NCBI RefSeq assembly: GCF_001866055.1
Contig: NZ_MLQS01000014.1
Location: 1 to 64,000, forward strand
Direction: 5' to 3'
Length of the DNA stretch: 64,000 nt
Source: Anaerobacillus alkalidiazotrophicus
Lineage (GTDB): Bacteria > Bacillota > Bacilli > Bacillales_H > Anaerobacillaceae
Below the pieces are notes generated by a model that saw only the letters and a list, made by a program, of their open reading frames with translations, was not told the origin of the DNA and ran no database searches. Position numbers and translations under genes: made by a program. Positions 54,668-64,000 of the stretch are shown here, piece after piece; position 1 is the stretch's first letter, and every line of letters starts with the position of its first letter.

Positions 54668-55279
54668 ATGAATAAAATTAAAGCTTCTTTAAATTGGACT
54701 TTAGCGATCGCCGTTATCACTCTTGTGTTAGCGGCTATTTTTTCCATTGTATCAACCTTTTTTTTAAGTGGTGTTACTTGGGGAGTAGGAATGTTCATTG
54801 TATTTCTGATTGTACTAGTAGGTATTATTTTTGATACAATAGGAGTTGCGGCTACTGCCGCTGAAGAATCTCCTTTTCATGCGATGGCAGCCGAACGTAT
54901 TTTAGGTGCAAAGGAAGCGGTATTAATTACAAGAAATGCCGACCGCTTTGCAAACTTTTGTAATGATGTTATTGGTGATATTGCTGGAATAATAAGCGGT
55001 ACAGCAGCTGCTTTTGTAGTTTTGCAATTAGCCAACTCATTAGGTCAAGGTGAAAATACTAGTTATCAATTTTGGATTTCTGTTTTTTTCACTAGTATTG
55101 TGGCAAGCCTTACAGTTGGTGGTAAATCATTAGGAAAAACAATTGCCCTAGAGTTCGCAACTCCAATTATTTTCCAAGTAGGTAGATTATTTTATTTATT
55201 ACAGGTAAAATTGAAAATAAATATTTTAAATAATGGCAAGAACAAAGATAAGAAAAAAAAGAAAACCAAAAGAAAGTGA
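54668..55279 (+). CDS. oapA: OLE-associated membrane protein OapA
   Basis: A 203-residue protein with four membrane helices (about 10-33, 38-60, 100-122 and 134-152) and a lysine-rich C-terminal tail (NKDKKKKKTKRK), suited to RNA contact. Its location between OLE RNA and dxs identifies OapA, which binds OLE and holds it at the membrane. The segment GIIFDTIGVAATAAEESPFH ... NADRFANFCNDVIGDIAG resembles the layout of DUF21/CNNM-type Mg transport domains (my inference). The ATG lacks a strong ribosome binding site. It ends 9 bp before dxs. Confidence 0.88.
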   Translation: MNKIKASLNWTLAIAVITLVLAAIFSIVSTFFLSGVTWGVGMFIVFLIVLVGIIFDTIGVAATAAEESPFHAMAAERILGAKEAVLITRNADRFANFCNDVIGDIAGIISGTAAAFVVLQLANSLGQGENTSYQFWISVFFTSIVASLTVGGKSLGKTIALEFATPIIFQVGRLFYLLQVKLKINILNNGKNKDKKKKKTKRK

Positions 55280-55288
55280 GGGTTTTTC

Positions 55289-57178
55289 TTGGATATAAAA
55301 TCAATAGATGAACCAAAATTTCTTAAAAATTACAGTTTAAAACAACTTGAAACGCTAGCTGAGGATGTACGAGGTTTTCTGGTGGAAAAGCTTTCGGTTA
55401 CAGGGGGACATTTGGGTCCTAATCTAGGGGTAGTAGAGTTAACACTTGCATTACACAAAGAATTTAATAGCCCAACTGATAAAATAATTTGGGATGTTGG
55501 ACATCAAGCTTATGTTCATAAGATTTTAACTGGACGAGCAAATCGCTTTGATGAACTCCGCCAGTATAAAGGGCTTTGTGGGTTTCCGAAACGATCTGAA
55601 AGTGAACATGACGTCTGGGAAACAGGTCATAGCTCAACATCTCTATCTGCTGCAATGGGGATGGCTGTTGCAAGGGACTTAAAAGGTACAAATGAAAATA
55701 TTATTGCAGTAATTGGTGACGGTGCTTTAACTGGTGGAATGGCGCTAGAAGCCCTTAACCATATTGGGCACGAACAAAAAGATCTGATTGTTGTATTAAA
55801 TGATAACGAGATGTCTATTGCTCCAAATGTTGGGGCTCTGCATAATGTATTAGGAAGGCTTCGTACCGCTGGGAAATATCAAAAAGCAAAAGATGAGTTA
55901 GAACAATTACTGAAAAAAATTCCTACATTTGGTGGGAAAATTGCTGCAACAGCAGAACGACTTAAAGATAGCTTAAAATATTTATTTGTATCAGGAATGT
56001 TCTTTGAAGAAATGGGTTTTACGTATTTAGGACCAGTAAACGGTCATGATCTTGAAGATCTCCTTGAAAACATAAAATATGCCAAAAAAACAAAGGGACC
56101 AGTTCTTATACATGTATTGACAAAAAAAGGTAAAGGTTATGGACCGGCAGAAAATGATGCTTTGGGAACATGGCATGGATTAGGCCCCTATAAAATTGAA
56201 TCTGGAGAAGTTGTAAAAAAGCCTGGGCCTCCTAGTTATAGTGCTGTATTTGCTAATACTTTAGTGAAAACAGCTAAAAATGATAATAGGGTTGTTGCAA
56301 TTACTGCAGCAATGCCTGGTGGAACGAGGTTAGATATATTTGCAAAAGAATTTCCTGATCGTATGATTGATGTTGGTATTGCTGAGCAACATGCTACTAC
56401 GATGGCAGGTGGTTTGGCTACCCAAGGGTTAAAGCCAGTATTCGCTGTATATTCAACATTCTTACAAAGAGGATATGACCAAGTTGTACATGATATTTGT
56501 CGTCAAAATTTAAATGTCTTTTTTGCAATTGATCGCGCTGGTTTGGTGGGAGCTGATGGTGAAACTCATCAAGGTGTATTTGATATCTCGTTTTTAAGGC
56601 ATATTCCAAACATGACAATTTTATCTGCTAAAGATGAAAATGAATTACAACACTTAGTGTATACAGCAGTTCAATATAATGACGGACCTATTGCTGTTCG
56701 TTATCCACGTGGTAACGGCTACGGTATAAAAATGGATGAGGTATTAAAAGAGATACCAATTGGAAAATGGGAAGTCCTTAGAGAAGGTTCAGATATTACA
56801 ATTTTAACATTTGGAACTACAATTCCTATGGCTGAGGAAGCGGCTGAATTATTAGCGAAGGAAGGTATATCTGTAAAAGTAATTAATGCTAGATCAATTA
56901 AACCGGTGGATTCAGATATGTTGTTAGATCTAGCAAAAAGAAAATGTCCGATTTTAACGATTGAAGAAGCGACACTGCAAGGTGGATTTGGAAGTGCGAT
57001 AATTGAATTTTTCCATGATAACGACTGTCATGGTTTGATTGTTGACAGAATGGGAATACCTGATCGATTTATAGAACATGGGAGTGTGTCTGAATTAATG
57101 GAAGAAATCGGGTTAACAACAAAAGGTGTAATAAATAAGGTTAAACATATGCTCCCTAGAAAACAGCAGAGGGCATAA
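55289..57178 (+). CDS. dxs: 1-deoxy-D-xylulose-5-phosphate synthase
   Basis: A 629-residue thiamine-diphosphate enzyme, the first step of the MEP isoprenoid pathway. The ThDP motif is [19 protein letters not shown] near 145 with the Asn of [17 protein letters not shown]. Other motifs: [19 protein letters not shown] near 34, [17 protein letters not shown] near 360 and RYPRGNG near 470. The start is TTG after GTGAGG. It is probably co-transcribed with oapA and tlyA. Its need for thiamine links it to the riboswitch operon only metabolically. Confidence 0.96.
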   Translation: MDIKSIDEPKFLKNYSLKQLETLAEDVRGFLVEKLSVTGGHLGPNLGVVELTLALHKEFNSPTDKIIWDVGHQAYVHKILTGRANRFDELRQYKGLCGFPKRSESEHDVWETGHSSTSLSAAMGMAVARDLKGTNENIIAVIGDGALTGGMALEALNHIGHEQKDLIVVLNDNEMSIAPNVGALHNVLGRLRTAGKYQKAKDELEQLLKKIPTFGGKIAATAERLKDSLKYLFVSGMFFEEMGFTYLGPVNGHDLEDLLENIKYAKKTKGPVLIHVLTKKGKGYGPAENDALGTWHGLGPYKIESGEVVKKPGPPSYSAVFANTLVKTAKNDNRVVAITAAMPGGTRLDIFAKEFPDRMIDVGIAEQHATTMAGGLATQGLKPVFAVYSTFLQRGYDQVVHDICRQNLNVFFAIDRAGLVGADGETHQGVFDISFLRHIPNMTILSAKDENELQHLVYTAVQYNDGPIAVRYPRGNGYGIKMDEVLKEIPIGKWEVLREGSDITILTFGTTIPMAEEAAELLAKEGISVKVINARSIKPVDSDMLLDLAKRKCPILTIEEATLQGGFGSAIIEFFHDNDCHGLIVDRMGIPDRFIEHGSVSELMEEIGLTTKGVINKVKHMLPRKQQRA

Positions 57179-57180
57179 CG

Positions 57181-57999
57181 ATGGGAAAAAAAGAAAGAAT
57201 TGATGTTCTCTTAGTTGAAAAAGGCTTATTGGAGACGAGGGAAAAAGCAAAGAGATCTGTAATGGCTGGTCTGGTCTTTTGTAATAACGAAAGAATTGAT
57301 AAACCGGGTGCAAAGATTGATGTTGAATCAGAGTTAACTGTTAAAGGCAACCTCATACCGTATGTTAGTAGAGGTGGTTTAAAGCTTGAAAAAGCAATAA
57401 ATGAATTTCAATTTGATTTAAATGATAAAATTGTTTTAGATATAGGATCATCAACAGGTGGTTTTACAGATTGTGCACTACAAAATGGAGCGAAACTCGT
57501 CTACGCTGTAGATGTTGGGTATAACCAGCTAGCATGGAAATTAAGACAAGATGATCGAGTTGTTGTAATGGAAAGGACAAACTTCCGTTATGTAACTCAG
57601 GATACATTTTCAAAAGGGTTACCGGATTTTGCAACCATTGATGTTTCTTTTATTTCTTTAAGATTAATTTTACCTACATTAACGACGGTATTAAACGAAG
57701 ATAGTCATGTCTCTGCTTTAGTAAAACCTCAATTTGAAGCAGGTCGTGATGAAGTTGGAAAAAAGGGAATTGTCAGAGATGAACGAGTTCATAAACAAGT
57801 ATTGGAAGAGACTATTAACTTCTCTTTAAATACTGGTTATGATGCACTAGGTCTTTCTTATTCGCCGATTAAGGGTGGTGAAGGAAATATAGAATTCTTG
57901 TTGCACCTTTATTGGAGTGGTAAAAAAGAACAAGGGGAAAATAAAATTCCTTCTATTGACGATATTGTCATATCAGCACATAAAAAGTTGAAAGAATAA
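57181..57999 (+). CDS. yqxC: TlyA-family rRNA methyltransferase (YqxC)
   Basis: A 272-residue protein with an N-terminal S4 RNA-binding domain (RIDVLLVEKGLLETREKAKR, then VMAGLVF) and an FtsJ-like methyltransferase domain with SAM motif VLDIGSSTGGFTDCAL near 85. The TlyA group 2'-O-methylates ribosomal RNA. It starts 2 bp after the dxs stop codon and ends in a terminator. The S4 motif, the spacing and the dxs neighbourhood fit yqxC of Bacillus. Confidence 0.93.
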   Translation: MGKKERIDVLLVEKGLLETREKAKRSVMAGLVFCNNERIDKPGAKIDVESELTVKGNLIPYVSRGGLKLEKAINEFQFDLNDKIVLDIGSSTGGFTDCALQNGAKLVYAVDVGYNQLAWKLRQDDRVVVMERTNFRYVTQDTFSKGLPDFATIDVSFISLRLILPTLTTVLNEDSHVSALVKPQFEAGRDEVGKKGIVRDERVHKQVLEETINFSLNTGYDALGLSYSPIKGGEGNIEFLLHLYWSGKKEQGENKIPSIDDIVISAHKKLKE

Positions 58000-58008
58000 A
58001 ACATGAAA

Positions 58009-58041
58009 GGGTATACTGCATTAGTCAGTATATTCTTTTTT
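58009..58041 (+). terminator. Terminator after yqxC
   Basis: GGTATACTG pairs with CAGTATATT (one G-T pair), followed by six T. The stretch 58042-58248 contains no gene I can support. Confidence 0.75.
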
Positions 58042-58248
58042 GCATTATACAATATTTTCATTTTATGCCCGTTCTCTTGGGCATGCAGATACGCACGGTT
58101 CCTCCTATTCTGATCGATTACTCTTCCGTTGTGCTCCATTCTCTGTTTATTTGTGCGTTCATGCAGTAGTGCACAATCGATTCTCCTAAACTGTTCCTAA
58201 ACAGTGCTTGAATGAACAGCCTACCGATAATTGGTAAGAATTAATTTA

Positions 58249-58458
58249 CACTCTTAAGGGGCAAGCAAGGCCCCCACCTCAAAACTTAAGAAAATCGAGA
58301 AGTTTAGGTGGGGGATAAACTGCCCCTAAAGGTCCGATATAGAATAACTTTCATCAGTGAAAGCTGGTGATTAGTTATTCTTATGCCCGTGGTATAAGTT
58401 GAACTAACAATCCGTGGGGGGTGAAAGAAAACCCCCACGGATTGAAGTTTAGCTTTAT
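58249..58458 (+). repeat. Repeat A, copy 4
   Basis: A full-length copy nearly identical to copy 1. In the third hairpin both arms changed together: ATCAGTGGGGG/CCCCCACTGAT in copy 1 is ATCCGTGGGGG/CCCCCACGGAT here. Confidence 0.9.
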
Positions 58459-58488
58459 ACAATGTTTTCCTAGATTATTTCATTGTAT

Positions 58489-58506
58489 AATGTATAAAAA
58501 TAAGTT
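58489..58506. promoter_or_regulatory. ARG-box-like site upstream of argR
   Basis: AATGTATAAAAATAAGTT resembles the Bacillus ARG box CATGAATAAAAATTCAAG (12 of 18). It lies 68 bp upstream of argR, in AT-rich DNA where chance matches are common. Confidence 0.35.
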
Positions 58507-58573
58507 AATATACAATTAGTTAATATATAGAATAAGGCTAAATAAATGGTTTACACTTTTTGGAGGAGATGTA

Positions 58574-59023
58574 ATGAATAAAGGGCAACGTCATATTAAA
58601 ATTCGAGAAATTATTGCTAATAATGAAATTGAAACTCAGGATGATTTAGTGGACAATCTAAAAAATGCTGGTTATAACGTTACACAGGCTACTGTTTCAA
58701 GAGATATTAAAGAATTGCACCTTGTAAAAGTACCGATGTTAGATGGTAGATATAAATACAGCTTGCCAGCAGACCAACGGTTTAATCCTTTACAAAAACT
58801 AAAGCGTTCGTTAATGGACTGCTTTGTGAGTATAGATCAAACTAATAATTTGATCGTGATGAAAACTTTACCAGGTAATGCTAATGCTGTAGGGGCTTTA
58901 ATTGATAATTTGGATTGGAATGAAATTTTAGGAACAATTTGTGGTGACGATACAATCTTGATTATTTGTCGAACAAATGAAGACTGCCCTGTACTTGTTA
59001 AGCGTTTTTTAGAAATGCTCTAG
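58574..59023 (+). CDS. argR: Arginine repressor
   Basis: A 149-residue ArgR/AhrC. The N-terminal winged helix is [20 protein letters not shown] with [15 protein letters not shown]. The C-terminal hexamerisation domain has [20 protein letters not shown] and the arginine-binding [10 protein letters not shown]. It represses arginine synthesis and activates catabolism genes. AGGAGATG precedes the ATG. It lies immediately before recN, as in other Bacilli. Confidence 0.95.
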   Translation: MNKGQRHIKIREIIANNEIETQDDLVDNLKNAGYNVTQATVSRDIKELHLVKVPMLDGRYKYSLPADQRFNPLQKLKRSLMDCFVSIDQTNNLIVMKTLPGNANAVGALIDNLDWNEILGTICGDDTILIICRTNEDCPVLVKRFLEML

Positions 59024-59052
59024 GGTGAGATGTAACCAAGGAAGTGAATGAT

Positions 59053-60789
59053 GTGTTAATTGAGCTATCGATTAAAAATTTTGCCATTATTGAAGATTTA
59101 ACAATACCTTTTGAAAAAGGTCTTACTGTATTAACTGGTGAGACAGGTGCTGGGAAGTCAATAATTATTGATGCCATTAGTTTACTTGTCGGGGGAAGAG
59201 GATCTTCAGAATTTGTACGTCATGGAGCAAATCGTTCGGAAATTCAGGGTCTATTTTTTATTGAAGATCAAACTCATTATATATACAGTAAGGCACAGCA
59301 GTTAGGGATTGAAATAAATGAGGATCAAATGGTTATATTACAAAGAGATATAACAGCTCAAGGTAAAACCATTTGTAGGATTAATGGTAAGTTGGTAACT
59401 CTCGCAATTTTGCGTGAAATTGGACAAACATTGGTTGATATTCATGGCCAACATGAACATCAACATTTAATGCAAGTCGATCGTCATCTATCATTACTTG
59501 ATCAATTTGCAGATGAAAAAATAAATAATGCCATTATGGAATATAAAGAAATTTATAAAACCTTTGTCTCGTTAACTAACCAAGTGAAGCAATTTTCCGA
59601 AAACGAACAACAGCTAGCTCATCGTTTGGACTTACTACAATATCAACTTAATGAAATTGAAAAAGCAAACTTGACTCCTGGTGAAGACAATACGCTTTAT
59701 GAAGAGCGGTTGAAACTTTCTAATGGTGAAAAGCTTTATAAAATGATTTTTGATAGTTACCATAGTTTATATGGTGATGGGAAAGGTTTAGATTGGGTAA
59801 TGCTCGCCATGAATAATGTTGAGGAAGCGGCTTCAATTGATAAGGAATTAACTTCACTCAAAGAAACGGTTGATAATTGTTATTATTTATTAGAAGAAGC
59901 ATCTTATTCATTAAGAGATTATTATGAGTCAATTGAATTTGATCCTAATCGATTAAATTTTATTGAGTCTAGACTTAATGAAATATTGCAGCTAAAACGT
60001 AAATATGGGGAAAGTGTATCAGAAATATTAGAATATGCTTCTAAAATTGAAGAAGAAATTGACTCTCTGCTCCATAGAGAGGAGAAAATTGAAAAACTTG
60101 AAAGTCAATTAGAGAGTATTATTCAAGATCTTTTTATTGAGGCTAAAAATTTGACGCAATTAAGAAGAGAAGCAGCAATTGACCTCACTGAACAAATATC
60201 TCGTCAATTAAAAGACCTGTATATGGAAAAAACAAAGTTTCACATACAATTTACGGATAGGACAGCCACTGATAAGGATCCAATGATAGATGGGAAAAAT
60301 ATCTATTTTAATGAGGACGGGATAGATAAGATTGAATTTTTACTATCTACGAATCCTGGAGAACCATTAAAGCCTTTAGCAAAAATTGCTTCAGGAGGAG
60401 AAATTTCGCGTATAATGCTAGCATTAAAATCAATTTTTTCTACCCAGCATGGTGTAACTTCACTCATTTTTGATGAGGTTGATACTGGGGTTAGCGGGCG
60501 TGTAGCCCAGGCAATAGCTGAAAAAATCTATAATGTTTCAACAAAGTCACAAGTACTATGTATTACTCACTTACCACAAGTTGCTGCTATGGCAAATACG
60601 CATTTATATATATCTAAAGAACAATCAGATGATAAAACAGTGACAAAAGTTGCTTCCTTGCAAGAAAAGGAACAAATTGAGGAAGTTGCACGAATGTTAT
60701 CTGGAGTTAAAACAACCGACTTAACAAGAGAAAATGCTAAAGAACTTTTAAGTCAAGCTAATAAAAAGAAATTTATCTTGAAAAGCTAA
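59053..60789 (+). CDS. recN: DNA repair protein RecN
   Basis: A 578-residue SMC-like ATPase in double-strand break repair and natural transformation. The Walker A is LTGETGAGKSIIIDAI near 28. Long coiled coils (about 160-350) flank the hinge, and the signature/Walker B region is IASGGEISRIMLALK near 440 with LIFDEVDTGVSGR near 470. I prefer the GTG at 59053 (MLIELSIKNFAIIEDL) because it fits the family start and AAGGAAGTG lies upstream. The alternative is GTG 59044. Confidence 0.94.
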   Translation: MLIELSIKNFAIIEDLTIPFEKGLTVLTGETGAGKSIIIDAISLLVGGRGSSEFVRHGANRSEIQGLFFIEDQTHYIYSKAQQLGIEINEDQMVILQRDITAQGKTICRINGKLVTLAILREIGQTLVDIHGQHEHQHLMQVDRHLSLLDQFADEKINNAIMEYKEIYKTFVSLTNQVKQFSENEQQLAHRLDLLQYQLNEIEKANLTPGEDNTLYEERLKLSNGEKLYKMIFDSYHSLYGDGKGLDWVMLAMNNVEEAASIDKELTSLKETVDNCYYLLEEASYSLRDYYESIEFDPNRLNFIESRLNEILQLKRKYGESVSEILEYASKIEEEIDSLLHREEKIEKLESQLESIIQDLFIEAKNLTQLRREAAIDLTEQISRQLKDLYMEKTKFHIQFTDRTATDKDPMIDGKNIYFNEDGIDKIEFLLSTNPGEPLKPLAKIASGGEISRIMLALKSIFSTQHGVTSLIFDEVDTGVSGRVAQAIAEKIYNVSTKSQVLCITHLPQVAAMANTHLYISKEQSDDKTVTKVASLQEKEQIEEVARMLSGVKTTDLTRENAKELLSQANKKKFILKS

Positions 60790-60811
60790 CCAATTAAGGT
60801 TAGCTTTTTTT
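60783..60811 (+). terminator. Terminator after recN
   Basis: AAGCTAACC pairs with GGTTAGCTT around a 6-base loop, followed by TTTTT. It overlaps the recN stop codon. Confidence 0.85.
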
Positions 60812-60909
60812 ATTGTTTGTTAGTTATAAATGTAGTGTTAAGAGGTAACATTAATATTACAGCCAATCATGGAGGTGTAGGTTAGGAGCGAGGAGAGTGA
60901 AGGGAAAAA

Positions 60910-62184
60910 ATGGTGGAAAAAAGAAAGATTATAGGTGTAATTCTCCTTGTTTTCGTTATAAGTATCGGATTTTACAAACCGATCCAAAAATACGTCAGTA
61001 TCCCAAAGGAGTTGGTACTTATTGAAGGCCAACAAGAGGATTTGCAAAAAGCGTTTCCTGTATTTAATCTTTCCTCACAAAGTGATTTTGTAAAAGTAAA
61101 TGAGGATACATTTACAGTAGAAGGTGCTAAGCAAGGTGATGCTAACGTGACAGTTACAGTGGGAGGGGCTCCTGTAAAAAATGTCAATGTAAAAGTATTA
61201 AAAGATATAAGGGTAATTCCGGGTGGACAATCAATAGGTGTCAAGTTAAATACATTAGGAGTGTTAGTCGTTGGTCACCATTTAGTTGACAGTAAAGATG
61301 GTGAAAAGTCTCCAGGAGAAATTGCTGAAATTGAAGTAGGCGATATTATTACTAAAATTAACGGCAAGAAAATAGAAAATATGACACAAGTAACTCCGTT
61401 TGTTCAAGAAGCTGGTGAAAAGAAAGAACCATTAAAGTTAGAGATAATGCGTGAAAACGAAATACTAAAAAAAGAACTTACTCCAATAAAGGCTAAAGGA
61501 GAAAGCTCATATCGGCTTGGTTTATACATTAGAGATTCAGCAGCTGGTGTAGGAACACTTACTTTCTTTCACCCAAATACCAATAAATATGGGGCATTAG
61601 GCCATGTAATTTCTGACATGGATACCCAAAAACCAATTATTGTAAACGATGGGCAAATTGTTAGTTCATTAGTTACATCAATTGAAAAAGGTAGTAATGG
61701 TGATCCAGGAGAAAAGCTAGCACGCTTTACTAATGACAGAAAAGTATTAGGGACCATTACGAAGAATAGTCCATTTGGAATATTTGGCGAATTACATGAT
61801 CCAATAAAAAATAATGTTTTAGATCAAGCGATGCCAATAACGTTATCGCATCAAGTAAAAGAAGGGCCAGCGCAGATTTTAACTGTTGTAGAAGGTGAAG
61901 AAGTTAGAAAATTTGATATAGAAATTGTGAGTTCAGTTCCACAAAAATTTCCTGCAACTAAAGGTATGGTAATCAAAGTAACGGATCCAGAACTTTTAGA
62001 AGCGACAGGTGGGATCATTCAAGGAATGAGTGGTAGTCCTATTATTCAGGATGGTAAGGTAGTTGGAGCAGTAACACATGTGTTTGTTAATGATCCAACT
62101 AGTGGTTATGCTTGCCATGTTGAGTGGATGCTGCAAGAAGCAGGAATTGACATTTATAATAACGAAAAGGCAAAGGCGAGTTGA
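60910..62184 (+). CDS. spoIVB: SpoIVB signalling peptidase
   Basis: A 424-residue serine peptidase of the S55 family, made in the forespore and secreted to the intermembrane space, where it triggers sigma-K activation through SpoIVFA. One N-terminal membrane helix (about 7-22) is followed by a PDZ domain (about 110-195) and the peptidase domain. Catalytic candidates are H232 in [11 protein letters not shown]359 in KVTDPEL and S376 in [24 protein letters not shown] lies upstream. Position before spo0A is conserved. Confidence 0.94.
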   Translation: MVEKRKIIGVILLVFVISIGFYKPIQKYVSIPKELVLIEGQQEDLQKAFPVFNLSSQSDFVKVNEDTFTVEGAKQGDANVTVTVGGAPVKNVNVKVLKDIRVIPGGQSIGVKLNTLGVLVVGHHLVDSKDGEKSPGEIAEIEVGDIITKINGKKIENMTQVTPFVQEAGEKKEPLKLEIMRENEILKKELTPIKAKGESSYRLGLYIRDSAAGVGTLTFFHPNTNKYGALGHVISDMDTQKPIIVNDGQIVSSLVTSIEKGSNGDPGEKLARFTNDRKVLGTITKNSPFGIFGELHDPIKNNVLDQAMPITLSHQVKEGPAQILTVVEGEEVRKFDIEIVSSVPQKFPATKGMVIKVTDPELLEATGGIIQGMSGSPIIQDGKVVGAVTHVFVNDPTSGYACHVEWMLQEAGIDIYNNEKAKAS

Positions 62185-62211
62185 ATCCAACTCGATCTAA
62201 GCCTTTTTTTT
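62172..62211 (+). terminator. Terminator after spoIVB
   Basis: AAAGGC and CGAGTTG pair with CAACTCG and GCCTTT in a nested stem, followed by eight T. Confidence 0.82.
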
Positions 62212-62311
62212 GTGGGAAAATGACTGAACCACCCTTAATATATAATAATTGTAATTTTTATTCCATTATTGCTGAATAACATGGTATTATATACGTAAGT
62301 AGTAAAGAATT

Positions 62312-62449
62312 TTCGACAAATCAGCATTTTGATTATTGTCAAGTATCGAATAAGGTCGAAAAGGTAAGAAAAACAGAGATTTTTCTATAAAAAATGAGAA
62401 TTTTAATATTTTTTTCAAAATTTAAAGGTATTTTTACCTTGGTGTCGAA
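62312..62449 (+). promoter_or_regulatory. spo0A control region with two 0A boxes
   Basis: TGTCGAA, the perfect Spo0A box, occurs at 62443-62449 (plus) and at 62312-62318 on the minus strand (TTCGACA). AAAGGTATT followed 11-12 bases later by GTCGAAAT (around 62425-62450) resembles a sigma-H promoter and would overlap the downstream box. This matches the autoregulated spo0A promoter known from B. subtilis. Confidence 0.7.
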
Positions 62450-62504
62450 ATGGTTGAGTGGATGATAACAAAGAATAAACTTATATATCAGGGAGGAACA
62501 ATCA

Positions 62505-63299
62505 GTGCAAATAATAAAAGTTTGTATTGCGGATGATAATCGTGAGTTGGTCGGTTTACTTGAAGAATATATTTCAAGCCAAAGTGACATGGAAGTAGCA
62601 GGTGTGGCATATAATGGACAAGAATGTTTAACGTTAGTACAACAAGAACAACCGGATGTGCTTATTCTAGATATAATAATGCCGCATCTTGATGGATTAG
62701 CTGTGTTAGAAAGATTAAGTCAACAAGGTTTAGCTAAGAAACCAAACATAATAATGTTAACTGCTTTTGGTCAGGAGGACGTAACTAAGAAAGCGGTAGA
62801 ATTAGGGGCTTCTTACTATATTCTAAAACCATTTGATATGGATACTTTAATTAATAAAGTGAAAGAGGTTTGCGGTAGTGGTCAACCGATCTTACCACAA
62901 AAAAACTCTTCTTCATTCAATGTTGCTAGAAAGGAACCTAAACAATTTAATTTAGATGCTAGTATAACTAGTATTATTCATGAAATTGGTGTTCCGGCAC
63001 ATATCAAAGGTTATATGTACCTTCGTGAAGCGATTACAATGGTTTATAATGACATAGAATTATTAGGTTCTATAACAAAAGTACTTTATCCAGATATAGC
63101 GAAAAAATTTAATACTACTTCTAGTCGAGTTGAACGTGCCATTCGTCATGCAATTGAGGTTGCGTGGAGCCGTGGTAATATAGAGTCTATATCTAATTTG
63201 TTTGGCTATACTGTAAGTCATACAAAAGCAAAACCTACCAACTCCGAGTTTATCGCAATGGTTGCGGATAAATTAAGAATTGAGCATAAAGTGAGCTGA
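62505..63299 (+). CDS. spo0A: Sporulation master regulator Spo0A
   Basis: A 264-residue response regulator that is the end point of the phosphorelay. Receiver residues D10, D11, phosphorylation site D56 ([12 protein letters not shown]), T86 and K108 are all present. A Lys/Gln/Ser-rich linker (about 124-145) leads to the DNA-binding domain with [19 protein letters not shown], the Spo0A-specific recognition helix. The start is a GTG after GGGAGG. It is preceded by 0A boxes and followed by a strong terminator. Confidence 0.98.
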   Translation: MQIIKVCIADDNRELVGLLEEYISSQSDMEVAGVAYNGQECLTLVQQEQPDVLILDIIMPHLDGLAVLERLSQQGLAKKPNIIMLTAFGQEDVTKKAVELGASYYILKPFDMDTLINKVKEVCGSGQPILPQKNSSSFNVARKEPKQFNLDASITSIIHEIGVPAHIKGYMYLREAITMVYNDIELLGSITKVLYPDIAKKFNTTSSRVERAIRHAIEVAWSRGNIESISNLFGYTVSHTKAKPTNSEFIAMVADKLRIEHKVS

Positions 63300-63302
63300 T
63301 AT

Positions 63303-63347
63303 AAAAAAGTATTATTTGCGACAGGTTCCGTAAATAATACTTTTTTT
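63303..63347 (+). terminator. Terminator after spo0A
   Basis: AAAAAAGTATTATTT pairs with AAATAATACTTTTTT; T-runs on both strands. Confidence 0.88.
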
Positions 63348-63360
63348 GTTCAAAGGTAAG

Positions 63361-63520
63361 AAAGAATAAAATTTCTAACTTGGCAACTGTCTAGCGCAAG
63401 CGCCCTATCGACTAGAAAGCTTCCTTCGTCTCGTCTACGATAAGTCGAGAACGAAAGTCTAACGACTTTCGACTCAGTCCAGCTTATTACGTCTAGAGCT
63501 GCGGCGCTTGCGCTTTTCTT
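63361..63520 (+). repeat. Repeat C, copy 7
   Basis: AATTTCTAACTTGGCAACTG at left and GGCGCTTGCGCTTTTCTT at right. The interior is nearly identical to copy 4 (CTAGAAAGCTTCCTTCGTC onward) but lacks a 16-bp stretch. The following 63521-63800 is AT-rich without recognisable features. Confidence 0.86.
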
Positions 63521-63800
63521 ATTAAAGCACAACTATTATATTTGAGCTCCGAACCTTTTTGAAAGAACGAATGTTTAATATAAGTAATAATAATTATTGT
63601 TTTTTCATTTGCTATTGTTCTTTTTATTTATGTGAAAATTAAGTAAATTCTGTATTAGACAATTATATAACAGGTAAATGATAGATATATAACAGTAAGA
63701 GAATTTTAGGGAATATCCTCCAATAAAAATTATGAAAAAAAATTATAAAACAGTAATATTTCACGTTTTTGTCATATACATTTGAATGAAAACAGTATAT

Positions 63801-63915
63801 AATATAACTAACGAACACGGTAATACAGCAACTGGACCTTCAGTGGAACAGGATATGGGGGGCCTGTATTAACCGGTTGTCTACTACAAAGAAGTTTTAG
63901 TTATCTAACTTTTTT
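63801..63915 (+). ncRNA. Candidate structured 5' leader (unidentified)
   Basis: ATAACTAA (about 63804-63811) can pair with TTAGTTAT (63898-63905). Inside, CGGTAATACAG pairs with CTGTATTAACCG, enclosing ACTG-(6)-CAGT and a competing CAGG/CCTG hairpin. The outer right arm overlaps AGTTATCTAACT followed by nine T, a possible terminator, so two exclusive folds are possible, as in a riboswitch. It does not match any riboswitch class I can recall. The downstream gene starts at 63984. Confidence 0.45.
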
Positions 63916-63983
63916 TTTAGATGAGAATGTGAAAAAAATCACAACACTTTAAAAAAAGTTTTTGAACAGAGAGGGAGATGGAA

Positions 63984-64000
63984 ATGGAAGCTATGAAAGA
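63984..64000 (+). CDS. Start of an unidentified gene, cut by the window end
   Basis: GAGGGAGATGG (63970-63980) is a strong ribosome binding site, followed by ATG GAA GCT ATG AAA. Only five codons are visible, too few to identify the product. Confidence 0.6.

Noticed and set aside
1291..58458. Repeats A-D as a CRISPR array
   Set aside because: The copies are dispersed over tens of kb, differ in length and contain hairpins; there is no regular repeat-spacer pattern and no cas gene.
62339..62590. A minus-strand frame across the spo0A promoter
   Set aside because: It overlaps the 0A boxes and the spo0A start codon and has no start signals.
63801..63915. Known riboswitch class (c-di-GMP, purine, guanidine, fluoride, THF, preQ1)
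   Set aside because: The conserved core bases of each class I could recall are absent, so it is left unassigned.

Overview
The window is AT-rich chromosomal DNA from an endospore-forming member of the Bacillaceae. It contains spoVAF, splB, the full spoIIIA operon, spoIVB and spo0A. Gene order from about 4.4 kb to 63.3 kb follows the Bacillus yqgQ-to-spo0A backbone: yqgQ, yqgU, yqgV, yqgX, comG, yqzE, yqhG/H, gcvT-PA-PB, yqhL, lipM, mntR, yqhP, yqhR, pepP, efp, yqhV, spoIIIAA-AH, accBC, yqhY, nusB, folD, xseAB, ispA, dxs, tlyA, argR, recN, spoIVB, spo0A. An OLE RNA with its oapA gene, a class II ribonucleotide reductase and a D-amino acid aminotransferase point to an alkaliphilic or anaerobe-like lineage (Anaerobacillus/Alkalihalobacillus type). 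The genus is an inference.

Layout. 0-6 kb: 3' end of a group II intron, an unknown exported protein, spoVAF, a YueI-like gene, a membrane protein, yqgQ, a degenerate MalK-like ATPase and a glcK (glucokinase) pseudogene. 6-16 kb: yqgU, a TPP-riboswitch thiE-thiS-thiD operon, a FetAB-type ABC exporter, a DUF1385 gene reading in frame into yqgV, yqgX, a MidA-type methyltransferase and an HTH regulator. 16-25 kb: tRNA-Gln and the competence pseudopilus operon comGA-GG, split between comGB and comGC by a Fur-box-controlled DUF2325 gene, then yqzE, yqhG and a SNF2 helicase. 25-37 kb: tandem glycine riboswitch and glycine cleavage genes, yqhL, lipM, dat, nrdJ with NrdR boxes, splB and mntR. 37-46 kb: yqhP, yqhR, pepP, efp, yqhV and spoIIIAA-AH. 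46-60 kb: fatty-acid, folate, exonuclease VII and isoprenoid genes, OLE RNA, oapA, dxs, tlyA, argR and recN. 60-64 kb: spoIVB, spo0A and the leader of a gene cut by the window end.

Intergenic spaces are heavily colonised by at least four families of small non-coding repeats, called A-D here. A is a multi-hairpin element of about 210 bp, B a three-hairpin element of about 120 bp, C a repeat of 75-315 bp ending in a GGCGCTTGCGCTTTTCTT motif, and D a palindromic element of about 120 bp. Families A and D show compensatory base changes in their stems. Several copies sit at sensitive places: between the glycine riboswitch and gcvT, between OLE RNA and oapA, and directly against stop codons.

The most notable system is the OLE ribonucleoprotein locus (53.8-55.3 kb): a structured RNA of about 590 nt closed by a perfect 9-bp terminal stem, followed by the gene for its membrane partner OapA, within the isoprenoid gene cluster.
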